The position numbers and the translations under genes were made by a program. A model generated the notes under the pieces. It was not told the DNA's origin and ran no database searches. It was given only the letters and a program-made list of their open reading frames with translations. A DNA stretch of 44,759 nt from VAXT01 sp035318925 (GTDB lineage Bacteria > Actinomycetota > Thermoleophilia > Gaiellales > Gaiellaceae), in assembly GCA_035318925.1 (NCBI GenBank), contig DATHDS010000017.1, positions 1 through 44,759 on the forward strand, given 5' to 3'. Below are positions 8,415 to 19,444 of the stretch, piece by piece. Position 1 is the stretch's first letter. Every line of letters starts with the position of its first letter.

Positions 8415-9208
8415 GCCACGCGCGGGCGACTGCGAAGATCAACCTCGCGCTCGTCGTCGGTCCGCTCCGGGCAGACGGCAAGCACGAGGTCGCGACGGTG
8501 CTCCAGCGGATCGATCTCGCCGACGGGATCTCGCTCGCCCCGGGGTCCAGCCTCGAGATCGCCGGCTTTCCGGAGGACACGCTCGTCCGCGCTGCGCTGC
8601 TCGCGCTGGCCGACGCTGCAGGCGTCGGGCCACACTGGACGGTCGCGATCGAGAAGCGCATACCGGTCGGCTCGGGGCTCGGCGGCGGGAGCTCCGACGC
8701 GGCCGCCGCCTTGCGGCTGGCGAACGAACTGCTTCCGGTGCCGCTCGGGAACGAGCGCCTGCACGAGATCGCCGCCGGGATCGGCGCCGACGTCCCCTTC
8801 TTCCTGGCCGAAGGCCCGCAGCTCGGAACCGGCGACGGGAGCGTGCTGGAGCCGTTCGAGCTTCCGGACGACTACCGGGTCGTGCTCGTGTTGCCGGCAG
8901 GAGCCGCGAAGCCTTCGACGGCGGCGGTCTATGAGGCGTTCGACGGCGCCGACGGATTCGTCGTTCGGGAGACCGCGCTTCGTGAGGCACTCGCGTCAGG
9001 CGACCTCGCCGCCCTACCGGCCAACGACCTCGCTTCCTCTCCGCTTGCGGACGAACTCAGGGAGCTCGGCGCGTTCCGCGCGGACGTCTCGGGCGCGGGC
9101 CCGGCCGTCTACGGGCTCTTCGCCCGGAGGAATGAGGCGGAAGCCGCGCGCCGCGTGCTCTCCGCTCGGGGCCGGACCTGGCTGACCGCGCCTGCTTGGT
9201 ACGGTTGA
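8411..9208 (+). CDS. ispE: 4-diphosphocytidyl-2-C-methyl-D-erythritol kinase
   Basis: GTG 8411, 265 residues, GHMP kinase family. IspE phosphorylates the 2-hydroxyl of CDP-methylerythritol with ATP, the fourth step of the MEP isoprenoid pathway. The N-terminus ATAKINLALVVG carries the conserved Lys, the ATP loop is PVGSGLGGGSSDAAAAL, IGADVPFFL includes the conserved Asp, and the C-terminal GHMP motif is SGAGPAVYGLF. It overlaps rsmA by 4 bp, an arrangement common in Actinomycetota. A -10-like TACGGT for the next gene sits in its last codons (9200-9205). Confidence 0.95.
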   Translation: MSHARATAKINLALVVGPLRADGKHEVATVLQRIDLADGISLAPGSSLEIAGFPEDTLVRAALLALADAAGVGPHWTVAIEKRIPVGSGLGGGSSDAAAALRLANELLPVPLGNERLHEIAAGIGADVPFFLAEGPQLGTGDGSVLEPFELPDDYRVVLVLPAGAAKPSTAAVYEAFDGADGFVVRETALREALASGDLAALPANDLASSPLADELRELGAFRADVSGAGPAVYGLFARRNEAEAARRVLSARGRTWLTAPAWYG

Positions 9209-9211
9209 CCC

Positions 9212-9571
9212 ATGCTTGAGCGCGGGGCTGTCATCGAGCACGGCAGCAGCCGACCGGGTCGCTGGCTGCGCGAGCGGCGATTGCGGATCGCGCTGTGGGT
9301 CGCAGTCATCGAAGGCATCTTCATCGTCTTCCATCAGATTCCGGTGGCGGTTGCGATCGTCGTCGGCATCGCCGTGGTCGTCCTCTACTTCACCCAGGGT
9401 GACCGGCTCAGCTCCGACACCGCAGGTCAGGTCGCCTGGATCGCCGCCGTCTCGCAAGTGCTCGTCATGCTCGTCCCGATCTTCCTGATCGTCCTGTGGT
9501 CGATCGCGTTGCTCATCGTCGCGATTCTCGCCGTCGTCGCTCTCGTGCTCCTTTTCTCCCGCCGCCGCTGA
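9212..9571 (+). CDS. small membrane protein of unknown function
   Basis: A 119-residue protein with three to four likely membrane helices: ALWVAVIEGIFIVF, VAVAIVVGIAVVVLYF and a long hydrophobic run VLVMLVPIFLIVLWSIALLIVAILAVVALVLLF before the terminal RRR. No known motif is recognised. The ATG lies 3 nt after the ispE stop, with TACGGT 6 nt upstream that could drive a leaderless transcript in addition to readthrough from ispE. It is the last native gene before the inserted segment at 9594. Confidence 0.8.
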   Translation: MLERGAVIEHGSSRPGRWLRERRLRIALWVAVIEGIFIVFHQIPVAVAIVVGIAVVVLYFTQGDRLSSDTAGQVAWIAAVSQVLVMLVPIFLIVLWSIALLIVAILAVVALVLLFSRRR

Positions 9572-9593
9572 GGCGTGGCAAACTGACTCTCAG

Positions 9594-9613
9594 TGGGGCG
9601 TAGCCAAGTGGTA
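9594..9613 (+). repeat. partial copy of the tRNA-Gln 5' end (candidate attachment-site remnant)
   Basis: TGGGGCGTAGCCAAGTGGTA matches the first 20 nt of the tRNA at 10994-11013 with one difference (T for C at 9609), 1400 bp upstream. The sequence after it does not continue as a tRNA, so it is a fragment. Confidence 0.75.
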
Positions 9614-9663
9614 GCCCTCTAGAAACCGCTCATTTCCAGGTCCTTTTGAACGTTTCCCAAAAA

Positions 9664-9682
9664 GGTGGCCCAAAGGTGGGCG
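9664..9682 (+). repeat. 19-bp direct repeat, left copy
   Basis: GGTGGCCCAAAGGTGGGCG, matching 10856-10874 at 17 of 19 positions. It lies just inside the left boundary of the inserted segment. Confidence 0.6.
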
Positions 9683-9743
9683 AACGGATGTCCTGGTGGC
9701 AACCGCACCGCTCAAGCCGTTGAGAGGTGACTGACTCCTTTAG

Positions 9744-10268
9744 CTACTTAGAGGCCACGCCGCGTCCCGCCTGCGCGCTGGCGCAGCCCCTGACCAGCTC
9801 GTTGACATCGTCGGTCGGCTTGACCCCAGGCGCCCTGCTGAGCCCGTGAGCATTCATCTCCGACGAGCGGGGGCCTGGTGTGCAGATGATTTGACCCTTC
9901 AGGCAAGCAGTAGGAGCGTCCCTCGCAGCCTCGATCGAGTATCCGACCGAGTACAGGCCGGATCGAGGGTCGGCCGTGCAGCTTGGCCCAGTTTCGCTAT
10001 CGAGGGCAGCCTGCACTTCTGGTCTGTCTAGCTGCTCCGAAGTGAAGCCGGGATCTGGTGTGGGATGGCATAGCTCGCGGGCAGGCGGGACAGGCCCCAC
10101 CGGAATCCCGAGCCGCTTTGCTTGTTCGTAGGTGTAGTAGATGCCCGGCGACCGGCTCTCCACCGTCGGGGCGGCCCGGTCTCCACGTTCGCCTGAGGAG
10201 CGACGCTCCGCAGTGCCGCAGGCGCAGACAACGAAGACCAGTACGCAAAGTAGGACTGCGCTTGGCAT
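9744..10268 (-). CDS. putative lipoprotein, function unknown
   Basis: From ATG 10268 the protein is 174 residues. It opens with a short hydrophobic signal (MPSAVLLCVLVFVVCAC) whose final Cys fits a lipobox, so it is probably anchored to the membrane and exposed outside. The mature part has several cysteines (ELCHPTP, GPSCTADP, TACLKGQIICTPG) that could form disulfides, and a segment SPGIYYTYEQAKRLGIP; no family is recognised. The frame is open upstream to 10445, but the signal peptide argues for 10268. AGGAAG precedes the ATG at short distance. It is one of two genes in the inserted segment at tRNA-Gln and may be cargo of that element. Confidence 0.65.
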   Translation of the reverse strand: MPSAVLLCVLVFVVCACGTAERRSSGERGDRAAPTVESRSPGIYYTYEQAKRLGIPVGPVPPARELCHPTPDPGFTSEQLDRPEVQAALDSETGPSCTADPRSGLYSVGYSIEAARDAPTACLKGQIICTPGPRSSEMNAHGLSRAPGVKPTDDVNELVRGCASAQAGRGVASK

Positions 10269-10404
10269 CTTCCTGCAATACGCCGCCGGACGGCACCGCG
10301 TCACATTTTCACCAACACAGTCTCCGACTGGGCATCTGGACAAAGTTAGCCGAACGTCGGGACGCGGCTGCGCTCGGACGGGCTGAAAACGGGACTTGAC
10401 CGCA

Positions 10405-10770
10405 TCAGCGGTCGCCAGATTCGAGTTCGCCTTCCCAGCGGGCAAGGTTCTCGAGGGCGGCGTCGATGCCCACCGATCCCGGATCGAAGGTCTTTCGCAC
10501 TTCCCACAGCCGGTAGTCGGCGAACGTCGCCGGCTCTACGCCGAGCTCCTTCGCCACGGCTTCGACGACCTTCGGTGCTACGGGTCGCTCCGCAGCCGCC
10601 GCCTTGCGAAGTGTCTCGTAGTGGACGTCGGGCAGGCTCCTAGCGAAGGCGGTCCAGTCGGGGTTCCCGAGCTTCGTCGTGATCTCGCGTTCGATCAAGA
10701 GGTCGCGCAGGACGACGCCGAACGGCCGGTAGTCACGCTGTCCTTTCCGTGTGGAAGAGTCTTCAGGCAC
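10405..10770 (-). CDS. small HTH (XRE-like) regulator
   Basis: A 121-residue protein. The region about 15-85 resembles the lambda-repressor-type helix-turn-helix of actinobacterial phage and island regulators: PFGVVLRDLLIE, an insert with NPDWTAFARSLPDVHYETLRKA, then PKVVEAVAKELGVEPATFADYRL, followed by an acidic tail. It would bind DNA, probably to control the element it lies in. An inverted repeat TTGTC-6-GACAA (10826-10841) about 56 bp upstream of its ATG is a candidate operator for autoregulation. Its upstream region is AT-richer than the genome average, consistent with transfer. The exact family was not tested. Confidence 0.7.
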   Translation of the reverse strand: MPEDSSTRKGQRDYRPFGVVLRDLLIEREITTKLGNPDWTAFARSLPDVHYETLRKAAAAERPVAPKVVEAVAKELGVEPATFADYRLWEVRKTFDPGSVGIDAALENLARWEGELESGDR

Positions 10771-10825
10771 GGTTTTTCCTTTCGTGGGCTATCGTCTCGT
10801 CTGGACGGGACGTAGCCCTGTTTGA

Positions 10826-10841
10826 TTGTCAATCCGGACAA
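10826..10841. promoter_or_regulatory. candidate operator, inverted repeat
   Basis: TTGTC and GACAA arms separated by 6 nt, upstream of the small HTH gene. Typical size for an HTH dimer site, but short enough to arise by chance. Confidence 0.3.
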
Positions 10842-10855
10842 CGAACGGAACCCAA

Positions 10856-10874
10856 GGTGGGCCAAAAGTGGGCG
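10856..10874 (+). repeat. 19-bp direct repeat, right copy
   Basis: GGTGGGCCAAAAGTGGGCG, 17 of 19 identical to 9664-9682. It lies just inside the right end of the inserted segment. Confidence 0.6.
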
Positions 10875-10993
10875 CCAGGTTCTTACTAAAAACTGTTGGA
10901 ATCTACTACGTCGGATGTACTAACTGCTGCAAATCCCCATCAAATACCGCTAGGACAAGCGGTGTAGGAAAATCAGACAAACTTGGATAACGA

Positions 10994-11064
10994 TGGGGCG
11001 TAGCCAAGCGGTAAGGCAGCGGGTTTTGGTCCCGTGATCCCAGGTTCGAATCCTGGCGCCCCAG
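10994..11064 (+). tRNA. tRNA-Gln (anticodon TTG)
   Basis: Full cloverleaf: acceptor TGGGGCG (10994-11000) pairs with CGCCCCA (11057-11063), with discriminator G11064. The D-stem is GCC/GGC, the anticodon stem is GCGGG/CCCGT around loop TTTTGGT (11024-11030), and the T-arm is CCAGG-TTCGAAT-CCTGG. The anticodon TTG reads CAA and, by wobble, CAG. CCA is not encoded (next bases CAA). It lies 13 bp before glmU and is the apparent integration target of the segment to its left. Confidence 0.96.
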
Positions 11065-11077
11065 CAAACTTCGCGGA

Positions 11078-12403
11078 ATGAGCCGGCCAATTCCCGCAGC
11101 TGTCGTGCTCGCCGCCGGCCTCGGCACGCGCATGCGCTCGTCGACGCCGAAGCACTTCCACCCCTTGCTCGGCCGCCGGATGGTGGACTGGGTCGTCGAA
11201 GCGGCCCGCGCGGTCGACGCTGACCCGCTCGTGGTCGTCACCTCGCCCGAGGGTGCGGGCGCGTTCGACGGGGTCGAGGTCGCCGTGCAGGCCGAACCGC
11301 GGGGAACCGGCGACGCGCTGGCCGCGGCCCGAGCGGCACTCAAGGGCATCGAGGGCGACCTGCTCGTCCTCAGTGGTGACGCTCCCGCGCTCAGCCCGGA
11401 GCTTTTGCGCGACCTGCTCGAGCAGCACCGCCACGAGCAGGCGGCCGCCACGATTCTCTCCTTCCGGCCGACCGACCCACGCGAGTACGGCCGGGTCATC
11501 CGCGACGAGCAGGGCGCCGTGCAGGAGATCGTCGAGGCCGGCGACGCGACCCCGGAGCAACTCGCCGTCGACGAGGTCAACTCGGCGATCTATGTCTTCG
11601 CCGCCGACCGGCTCTGGCCGGCGCTCGACCGAATCGACACGGCGAACACCCAGGGCGAGCTGTACCTGACCGACGCCGTACGCCATCTCGTTGAGAATGG
11701 CGAGCATGTCGCCGCCTATGTCGCCCCCGACCCAGCCGAGCCCGAGGGCGTGAACACGCGCGCGGAGCTCGCGGAGGCGGCCGCCGTGCTCCGTGACCGC
11801 ATCAACGAGGCGCACATGCTCGCCGGGGTCACGATCGTCGATCCGAAGACGACGTGGATCGAGGCCGACGTCGAGCTCGAGCCGGACGCGACGATCCACC
11901 CGTTCACGGTTCTCGGCGGCAAGACGAAGGTCGGTGCAGGGGCCGTCGTCGGCCCGCATGCGGTCGCGGTCGACGCTGTGATCGGCGTGGAGGCGACGGT
12001 CGGGCCGTTCTGTTACCTTCGCCCCGGAACGGTTCTCGAAGCGCGCGCGAAAGCCGGGACATTCGTGGAGATCAAGAACTCGCACATCGGCGAGGGTGCG
12101 AAGGTGCCGCACCTCTCGTACATCGGCGACGCCGATGTGGGCGAGGGCACGAACATCGCCGCCGGCGCGATCACCGCCAACTACCGTCCCGAGCTCGGCC
12201 CGGGCAAGTTCAGGACGACGTTCGGCCGCAACGTCCATACGGCCAGCCACAATGTGTTCGTTGCTCCGGTCACGGTTGGCGACAATGCTTGGATCGCGGC
12301 GGGCTCGGTCGTCACGAAGAACGTCCCGCCCGGTGCCCTCGCGATCGCTCGCAGCCGACAGGTCAACAAGGAAGGATTCGATGATCGAAACCGGCACGAC
12401 TGA
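11078..12403 (+). CDS. glmU: bifunctional GlcNAc-1-P uridylyltransferase / GlcN-1-P acetyltransferase
   Basis: A 441-residue protein that acetylates glucosamine-1-phosphate and then makes UDP-GlcNAc, the precursor of peptidoglycan. The N-terminal nucleotidyltransferase shows VVLAAGLGTRMRSSTPKHFHPL, QAEPRGTGDALAAA and VLSGDAPALSP. Residues about 250-430 form a left-handed beta-helix of hexapeptide repeats, with the acetyltransferase site in FCYLRPGTVLEARAKAGTFVEIK and ITANYRP. It is slightly shorter than the E. coli enzyme. It starts 13 bp after tRNA-Gln and overlaps prs by 23 bp; glmU-prs is a conserved pair in Actinomycetota and both products feed phosphosugar and nucleotide metabolism. Confidence 0.96.
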   Translation: MSRPIPAAVVLAAGLGTRMRSSTPKHFHPLLGRRMVDWVVEAARAVDADPLVVVTSPEGAGAFDGVEVAVQAEPRGTGDALAAARAALKGIEGDLLVLSGDAPALSPELLRDLLEQHRHEQAAATILSFRPTDPREYGRVIRDEQGAVQEIVEAGDATPEQLAVDEVNSAIYVFAADRLWPALDRIDTANTQGELYLTDAVRHLVENGEHVAAYVAPDPAEPEGVNTRAELAEAAAVLRDRINEAHMLAGVTIVDPKTTWIEADVELEPDATIHPFTVLGGKTKVGAGAVVGPHAVAVDAVIGVEATVGPFCYLRPGTVLEARAKAGTFVEIKNSHIGEGAKVPHLSYIGDADVGEGTNIAAGAITANYRPELGPGKFRTTFGRNVHTASHNVFVAPVTVGDNAWIAAGSVVTKNVPPGALAIARSRQVNKEGFDDRNRHD

Positions 12404-13448
12404 GTTGACCCAGCTGCCCGGGATGGAGGCCGAGGGCGGTTCGACCGGCGCCGTGCCGCGCCCCGAGCATTTCATCGAGCGCGGGCCCTGGAAGCGGCTG
12501 ATGCTCTTCTCCGGCCGCTCACACCAGGAGCTGGCGCTCAAGATGGCGGAACAGCTCGGGATCGAGCTCGGCGAGGTCGAGCTCGAGACGTTCGCGAACG
12601 GCGAGACGTACTGCCGCTATGTCGAATCGATCAGAGGCGCCGACGCCTTCATCGTCCAGACCGGCTCAGAGCCCGTCGACCGCAACATCATGGAGCTGCT
12701 GTTCATGATCCAGGCTGCCAAGCTCGCCTCGGCGAAGCGCATCACGGCCGTGATTCCGCTCTTCCCGTACGCGCGCCAGGACCGCAAGGCCAAGCCGCGG
12801 GAGCCGATCTCCGCCCGCCTGGTCGCCGACGCGATCCAGCTGGCCGGCGCCGACCGCGTCCTGACGATGGACCTGCACGCCGGGCAGATCCAGGGCTTCT
12901 TCACGATCCCGGTCGACCACATGACCGCCCTGCCCCTCTTCGCGCGCTACTTCAAGGATCTCGGCCTCACGGGCGAGAACGTCGTCTCCGTCTCGCCCGA
13001 TGCCGGGCGCGCGAAGATGGCCGTCCGCTTCGCCGAGATGATCGGCGCCGAGTTCGCGATCATGCACAAGAGTCGTCCCGCACACGACACGGCAGCGGTT
13101 ACCGAGATCGCCGGCCGGGTCCGCGGCAAGACCGCCATCCTCGGCGACGACGTGATCATGACCGGCGGCACGCTGCTCGCAAACGTGGCCGCCCTCAAGG
13201 AGCACGGCGTCGGCGACGTCTACGTGTTTGCGACACACGGCCTGTTCTCGGGGGGCGCGCTCGACCGCTTTGCGGATTCGGGCATCACCGGAATCGTCGT
13301 CACCGACACGGTTCCGATCGATCCGCTGAAGCGGCCGCCGAACATGACCGTGCTGCCGATCTCGGGCCTGCTCGCGGAGACAATCATGAACGTCTTCGAA
13401 GACGATTCGGTCTCCGCCATCTTCGGCGGCGAGAACCAGCTCTTCTAG
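12381..13448 (+). CDS. prs: ribose-phosphate pyrophosphokinase (PRPP synthetase)
   Basis: ATG 12381 with ribosome site AAGGAAGG 6-7 nt upstream gives 355 residues. The enzyme makes PRPP from ribose-5-phosphate and ATP for purine, pyrimidine, His and Trp synthesis. Motifs: MLFSGRSHQELALKMAEQLG, IPLFPYARQDRK, the signature DLHAGQIQGFF, VSPDAGRAKMA and the PRPP-binding loop ILGDDVIMTGGTL. The N-terminus carries about 40 residues (MIETGTTELTQLPGM...) before the usual start of the family. ATG 12501 would give the standard length but has no clear ribosome site, so the long form is preferred; it overlaps the glmU end by 23 bp. Confidence 0.93.
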   Translation: MIETGTTELTQLPGMEAEGGSTGAVPRPEHFIERGPWKRLMLFSGRSHQELALKMAEQLGIELGEVELETFANGETYCRYVESIRGADAFIVQTGSEPVDRNIMELLFMIQAAKLASAKRITAVIPLFPYARQDRKAKPREPISARLVADAIQLAGADRVLTMDLHAGQIQGFFTIPVDHMTALPLFARYFKDLGLTGENVVSVSPDAGRAKMAVRFAEMIGAEFAIMHKSRPAHDTAAVTEIAGRVRGKTAILGDDVIMTGGTLLANVAALKEHGVGDVYVFATHGLFSGGALDRFADSGITGIVVTDTVPIDPLKRPPNMTVLPISGLLAETIMNVFEDDSVSAIFGGENQLF

Positions 13449-13665
13449 CGTTCACGCCTCATGCTCCGCTGGAACCGTGCGTCCTGGAAGGTGACGAGGA
13501 GCTCTCTGAACCTGCCGAGCGGGTTGGCTCGAGTGAGAGATCGTCTTGGGCCCTTTCACCGGGCGCTTGGCGCAGTCGACGTTGCCGACGGAAGGTGAAG
13601 CTCGGGCACCATGACGTGGTGGGCTCGCCGCTAATCGCGAGCGCCCCGAATGCCACTATTGCAGC

Positions 13666-14355
13666 GTGAGGCATTCTCACCTCCCGCGAGCTTTTGGGCT
13701 TCTCCGTCGAGTTGGGCCACGCAAGCTAGTGCGCCTCGCGCTTCGCCGCACCTGGTCGTCTAACGTTTCGTTTGGACTGCGCGCGGATCTCGACAGGCTG
13801 CCGGAGGTACGGCTGGCGCGGATCGCCATCTGCATGGAGCCTCGGGACACAGCATCGTTCAGCGGCTTCGAGGACGAGCTGGACAGAGTCTCAGGGGGAG
13901 GCGCCGTCGAGGTCGTCCAGCGCCAGAGCCTTTGTGTGGCCGGAGTGCAGACGCTGTACGTCGCGGTTGACGATTCGGGCGCCCCGATCTACGCGCAGTG
14001 GCTTGTGCGCCGCGACGAGCAGGAGGCGTTGCACCGGGCGACTCACGGGCTCTTCCCTCAGCTCGGCGAGGGGGACGCGCTCGTTGAGAGCGCATACACG
14101 TTCGTGAGCTACCGAAAGCTCGGCGCGATGGCCGACGGCATGAGGCAGTTGCTGGTGCGCGCGCGCGACGCCGGTGACCGGAGGGTCTTCACGTATGTCG
14201 CCGAGGGGAACATCCCCTCTCTTCGGGGATGCGCCAACGTCGGCTTCGTGCCCGACCACCTGCGGCTTGCCACTCTCCGCCTCGGCCTGCGCCGCACGCG
14301 CCGCGTTCCCCTCGATGCATCGTCGGAGGCAAGCTGGGCCGCGACTGTCGAGTGA
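13666..14355 (+). CDS. GNAT-like acetyltransferase family protein (tentative)
   Basis: GTG 13666, 229 residues. The C-terminal part VFTYVAEGNIPSLRGCANVGF looks like the last strands of a GNAT fold (N-x-x-S-x-x-G...GF), in which acetyl-CoA-dependent transferases place the acceptor-site Asn. The N-terminal 35 residues are basic with repeated RR pairs. The acetyl-CoA loop itself is not clear, so the substrate and even activity are open. It stands alone between prs and the small membrane protein, 217 bp after prs, with no obvious terminator and only a weak CACTAT -10-like box 6 nt before the GTG. Confidence 0.65.
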   Translation: MRHSHLPRAFGLLRRVGPRKLVRLALRRTWSSNVSFGLRADLDRLPEVRLARIAICMEPRDTASFSGFEDELDRVSGGGAVEVVQRQSLCVAGVQTLYVAVDDSGAPIYAQWLVRRDEQEALHRATHGLFPQLGEGDALVESAYTFVSYRKLGAMADGMRQLLVRARDAGDRRVFTYVAEGNIPSLRGCANVGFVPDHLRLATLRLGLRRTRRVPLDASSEASWAATVE

Positions 14356-14458
14356 CGTCGCGGCGGACGGGCTGACGCAAAGGCCTCAGAACCTCTTTCG
14401 AACCAGCTCTTGAAGACAGCCGGTTTCAACCGGCGGGAACCGTGGCATGAACTGATCG

Positions 14459-14632
14459 ATGCTCCGCCCGAGATTTGTCGGTCTCGTCTACATCGTCGTC
14501 GGTGTGGCCGTCGCCGCGCAGAAGCATTACTTCAAGCACCTGGACACGATTCGTCTGATCGCCTCGGCGGTGCTCGCGGTCGTCCTCTGGCCACTCCTCT
14601 ATCTCGGGATCGACCTCCACATCCGCAAGTAG
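14459..14632 (+). CDS. 57-residue two-helix membrane protein
   Basis: ATG 14459 to TAG 14630-14632, found by translating the gap before rplY. Two membrane helices are clear: FVGLVYIVVGVAVAA and LIASAVLAVVLWPLLYLGI, joined by the short polar loop QKHYFKHLDTIR and ending DLHIRK. Third codon positions are strongly GC-biased, as in real genes here. Function unknown; position between prs and rplY and compact size suggest a conserved small membrane protein rather than chance. No good ribosome site is visible before the ATG. Confidence 0.7.
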   Translation: MLRPRFVGLVYIVVGVAVAAQKHYFKHLDTIRLIASAVLAVVLWPLLYLGIDLHIRK

Positions 14633-14647
14633 GCAACGACCTGTAGC

Positions 14648-14653
14648 TAGACT
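14648..14653 (+). promoter_or_regulatory. -10-like box before rplY
   Basis: TAGACT, 11 nt upstream of the rplY ATG. No clear -35 box. Confidence 0.35.
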
Positions 14654-14664
14654 TCGCCGCCGAA

Positions 14665-15393
14665 ATGGCCGGTGAACGAGTCAAGCTCGAGGTCACGGAG
14701 CGCGAGGGGCGCGGCTCCGCCGATTCGCGGCGCCTGCGAACACAGGGTCTCGTGCCGGGCGTGCTCTACGGGCGCGGAAAGACTCCGCATCCGTTCGTCG
14801 TGCACGAGCGGGAGCTGCGGCGCGCGCTGTCCGGCGATTCGGGGCTGCATGCGATTCTCGACGTCGTCGTCGGTGAGGGAACTGCATACCCGGCGGTGCT
14901 CAAGGACTACCAGCAAGAAGTTCCGAGCGGCCGGCTCGCGCACGTCGATCTGCACGAAGTCCGCCTCGACCAGCCGATCCAAACTCAGGTTGCGGTCGAG
15001 CTGATCGGCGAGCCCGCCGGCGTGAAGGAAGGCGGCGTCCTCTCGCAGGTCAGCCGCGACCTCAACGTCGAGGCGCTGCCGATGGAGATCCCGGACCACC
15101 TCGAGCTCGACGTCAGCGGCATGGCGATCGGCGACTCGCTTCGCCTCGTCGACCTGCCGGCAATGGAAGGCGTCACCTATCTGGACGATCCCGAGGAGAC
15201 CGTGCTTGCGACCGTGACCATGCCGACGGTCTTCGTCGAGCCCGAGCCCGAAGAGGTCGAGGGCGAGGAGCTCGAAGAGGGCGAGCTGCCCGAGGGCGAG
15301 GAGGCTCCGGAGGGCGAGGAGGGCGAGGCTCCGGCCGAAGGCGAGGCTCCCGCAGAGGGCGGCGGCGAGCAGCAGCAGCAGTCCGAGGAGTAG
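14665..15393 (+). CDS. rplY: 50S ribosomal protein L25 (general stress protein Ctc form)
   Basis: A 242-residue long form. The N-terminal L25 domain (about 1-95) binds 5S rRNA: KLEVTEREGRGSADSRRLR, GLVPGVLYGRGK, and DYQQEVPSGRLAHVDLHEV at its end. The TL5/Ctc C-terminal beta domain (about 96-190) has VAVELIGEPAGVKEGGVL, EALPMEIPDHLELDVSG and DDPEETVLATV. Residues 195-242 are a very acidic low-complexity tail of Glu/Gly/Ala/Pro repeats ending in Gln and Glu, common in actinobacterial L25. Its TAG is directly followed by the pth ATG, so the two are coupled, as is usual. Confidence 0.96.
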   Translation: MAGERVKLEVTEREGRGSADSRRLRTQGLVPGVLYGRGKTPHPFVVHERELRRALSGDSGLHAILDVVVGEGTAYPAVLKDYQQEVPSGRLAHVDLHEVRLDQPIQTQVAVELIGEPAGVKEGGVLSQVSRDLNVEALPMEIPDHLELDVSGMAIGDSLRLVDLPAMEGVTYLDDPEETVLATVTMPTVFVEPEPEEVEGEELEEGELPEGEEAPEGEEGEAPAEGEAPAEGGGEQQQQSEE

Positions 15394-15990
15394 ATGCGAC
15401 TGCTCCGCCGTCGGGGCGAGGAAGCCTCGACGCTCGACCTGCTCGTGGCGGGACTCGGGAACCCGGGCCGCGAGTACGAGCGCACGCGGCACAACGTGGG
15501 GTGGATGGTGGTTGACGAGCTCGCGCGGCGCCGCAACGGCTCCTTCCGCACGAAGTTCTCGGGGAAGCTCGCAGAGGTGCGCGACGACGACCTCCGGCTC
15601 GCGCTCCTGAAGCCCGAGACGTACATGAACGTGTCCGGCCAATCGGTCGGCGCGGCCGTTCGGTTCTTCAAGGTCGCTCCGGAGTCCCTGCTCGTCGTCC
15701 ACGACGACGTCGACCTCGAGGCGGGGCGCCTGCAGGTGAGGCTCGGTGGCGGGCTTGCCGGTCACAACGGCCTGCGCTCGATCGCCCAGGTGTTGGGGAC
15801 GCAGGATTTCCTGCGCCTGCGGATCGGCGTCGGTCGTCCGGGACGGGGCGACAGGCGCCCGGTCGCCGATTACGTGCTCTCGGGCTTCGATCCCGAGATC
15901 GACGTCGAGGCGCTCGTCTCGAGAGCGGCTGACGCCGCCGAAACGATCGCGCGCGAAGGCCTCGAGCCCGCCCAACAGCGGTTCAACTGA
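15394..15990 (+). CDS. pth: peptidyl-tRNA hydrolase
   Basis: A 198-residue protein that frees tRNA from peptidyl-tRNAs dropped by stalled ribosomes. Family motifs: VAGLGNPGREYERTRHNVGWMVVD, where the His of RHN is catalytic, LLKPETYMNVSGQSV, VVHDDVDLEAGRLQVR, and GGLAGHNGLRSI. The first 14 residues (MRLLRRRGEEASTL) are an extension before the core; a later start is not suggested by any ribosome site. ATG immediately follows the rplY stop. After it come about 200 bp before mfd holding only a GC-rich hairpin at 16034-16059 without a T-run. Confidence 0.95.
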   Translation: MRLLRRRGEEASTLDLLVAGLGNPGREYERTRHNVGWMVVDELARRRNGSFRTKFSGKLAEVRDDDLRLALLKPETYMNVSGQSVGAAVRFFKVAPESLLVVHDDVDLEAGRLQVRLGGGLAGHNGLRSIAQVLGTQDFLRLRIGVGRPGRGDRRPVADYVLSGFDPEIDVEALVSRAADAAETIAREGLEPAQQRFN

Positions 15991-16208
15991 CCCGAACTCG
16001 GCACGATCGCGTCACACGGGCCCGACTACCCTGAAGCCCCTGAGGGTGGGTGGGGGCTTGGGATGGGCGAGCGGGCGAGGTGGGCCCGGATGAGACGCGC
16101 CGGATGAGGCGGCCGGACGGCGCCTACTACTGGAGCCTTGCGGGCCGCGGAGCCCTAGTGCCGCGCGGTTACCATGAGCCCCGCGGAACCCCGGTTCCGT
16201 CAGTCGTC

Positions 16209-19415
<3,207 letters not shown>

Positions 19416-19444
19416 GTAATCTCGCTGCAAAAGGCGCTCTTTTC

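Larger units (their letters stand above)
9594..10993. mobile_element. 1.4-kb integrated foreign segment at tRNA-Gln (element remnant)
   Basis: The segment is bounded on the left by a 20-bp copy of the 5' end of tRNA-Gln (9594-9613) and on the right by the intact tRNA (10994). Inside are only two minus-strand genes, an imperfect 19-bp direct repeat near each end (9664-9682 and 10856-10874), and AT-richer flanks (notably 10880-10990) unlike the surrounding high-GC genes. No integrase gene remains. Both 19-bp repeats can be read as the same peptide, GGPKVG, which could be remnants of related integrase 3' ends, but this is inference. Confidence 0.6.

Noticed and set aside
9594..9664. Second tRNA gene
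   Set aside because: Only the first 20 nt match; no anticodon or T-arm follows.
13461..13598. 45-residue frame between prs and the GNAT-like gene
   Set aside because: No ribosome site, no recognisable features and weak codon bias; the 217-bp gap shows nothing else I can support.
14420..14433. CCGGTT-TC-AACCGG palindrome as an operator
   Set aside because: Single occurrence, not placed at a promoter.
16034..16059. Terminator after pth
   Set aside because: AAGCCCC...GGGGCTT has a 12-nt loop and no T-run; could be chance in GC-rich DNA.
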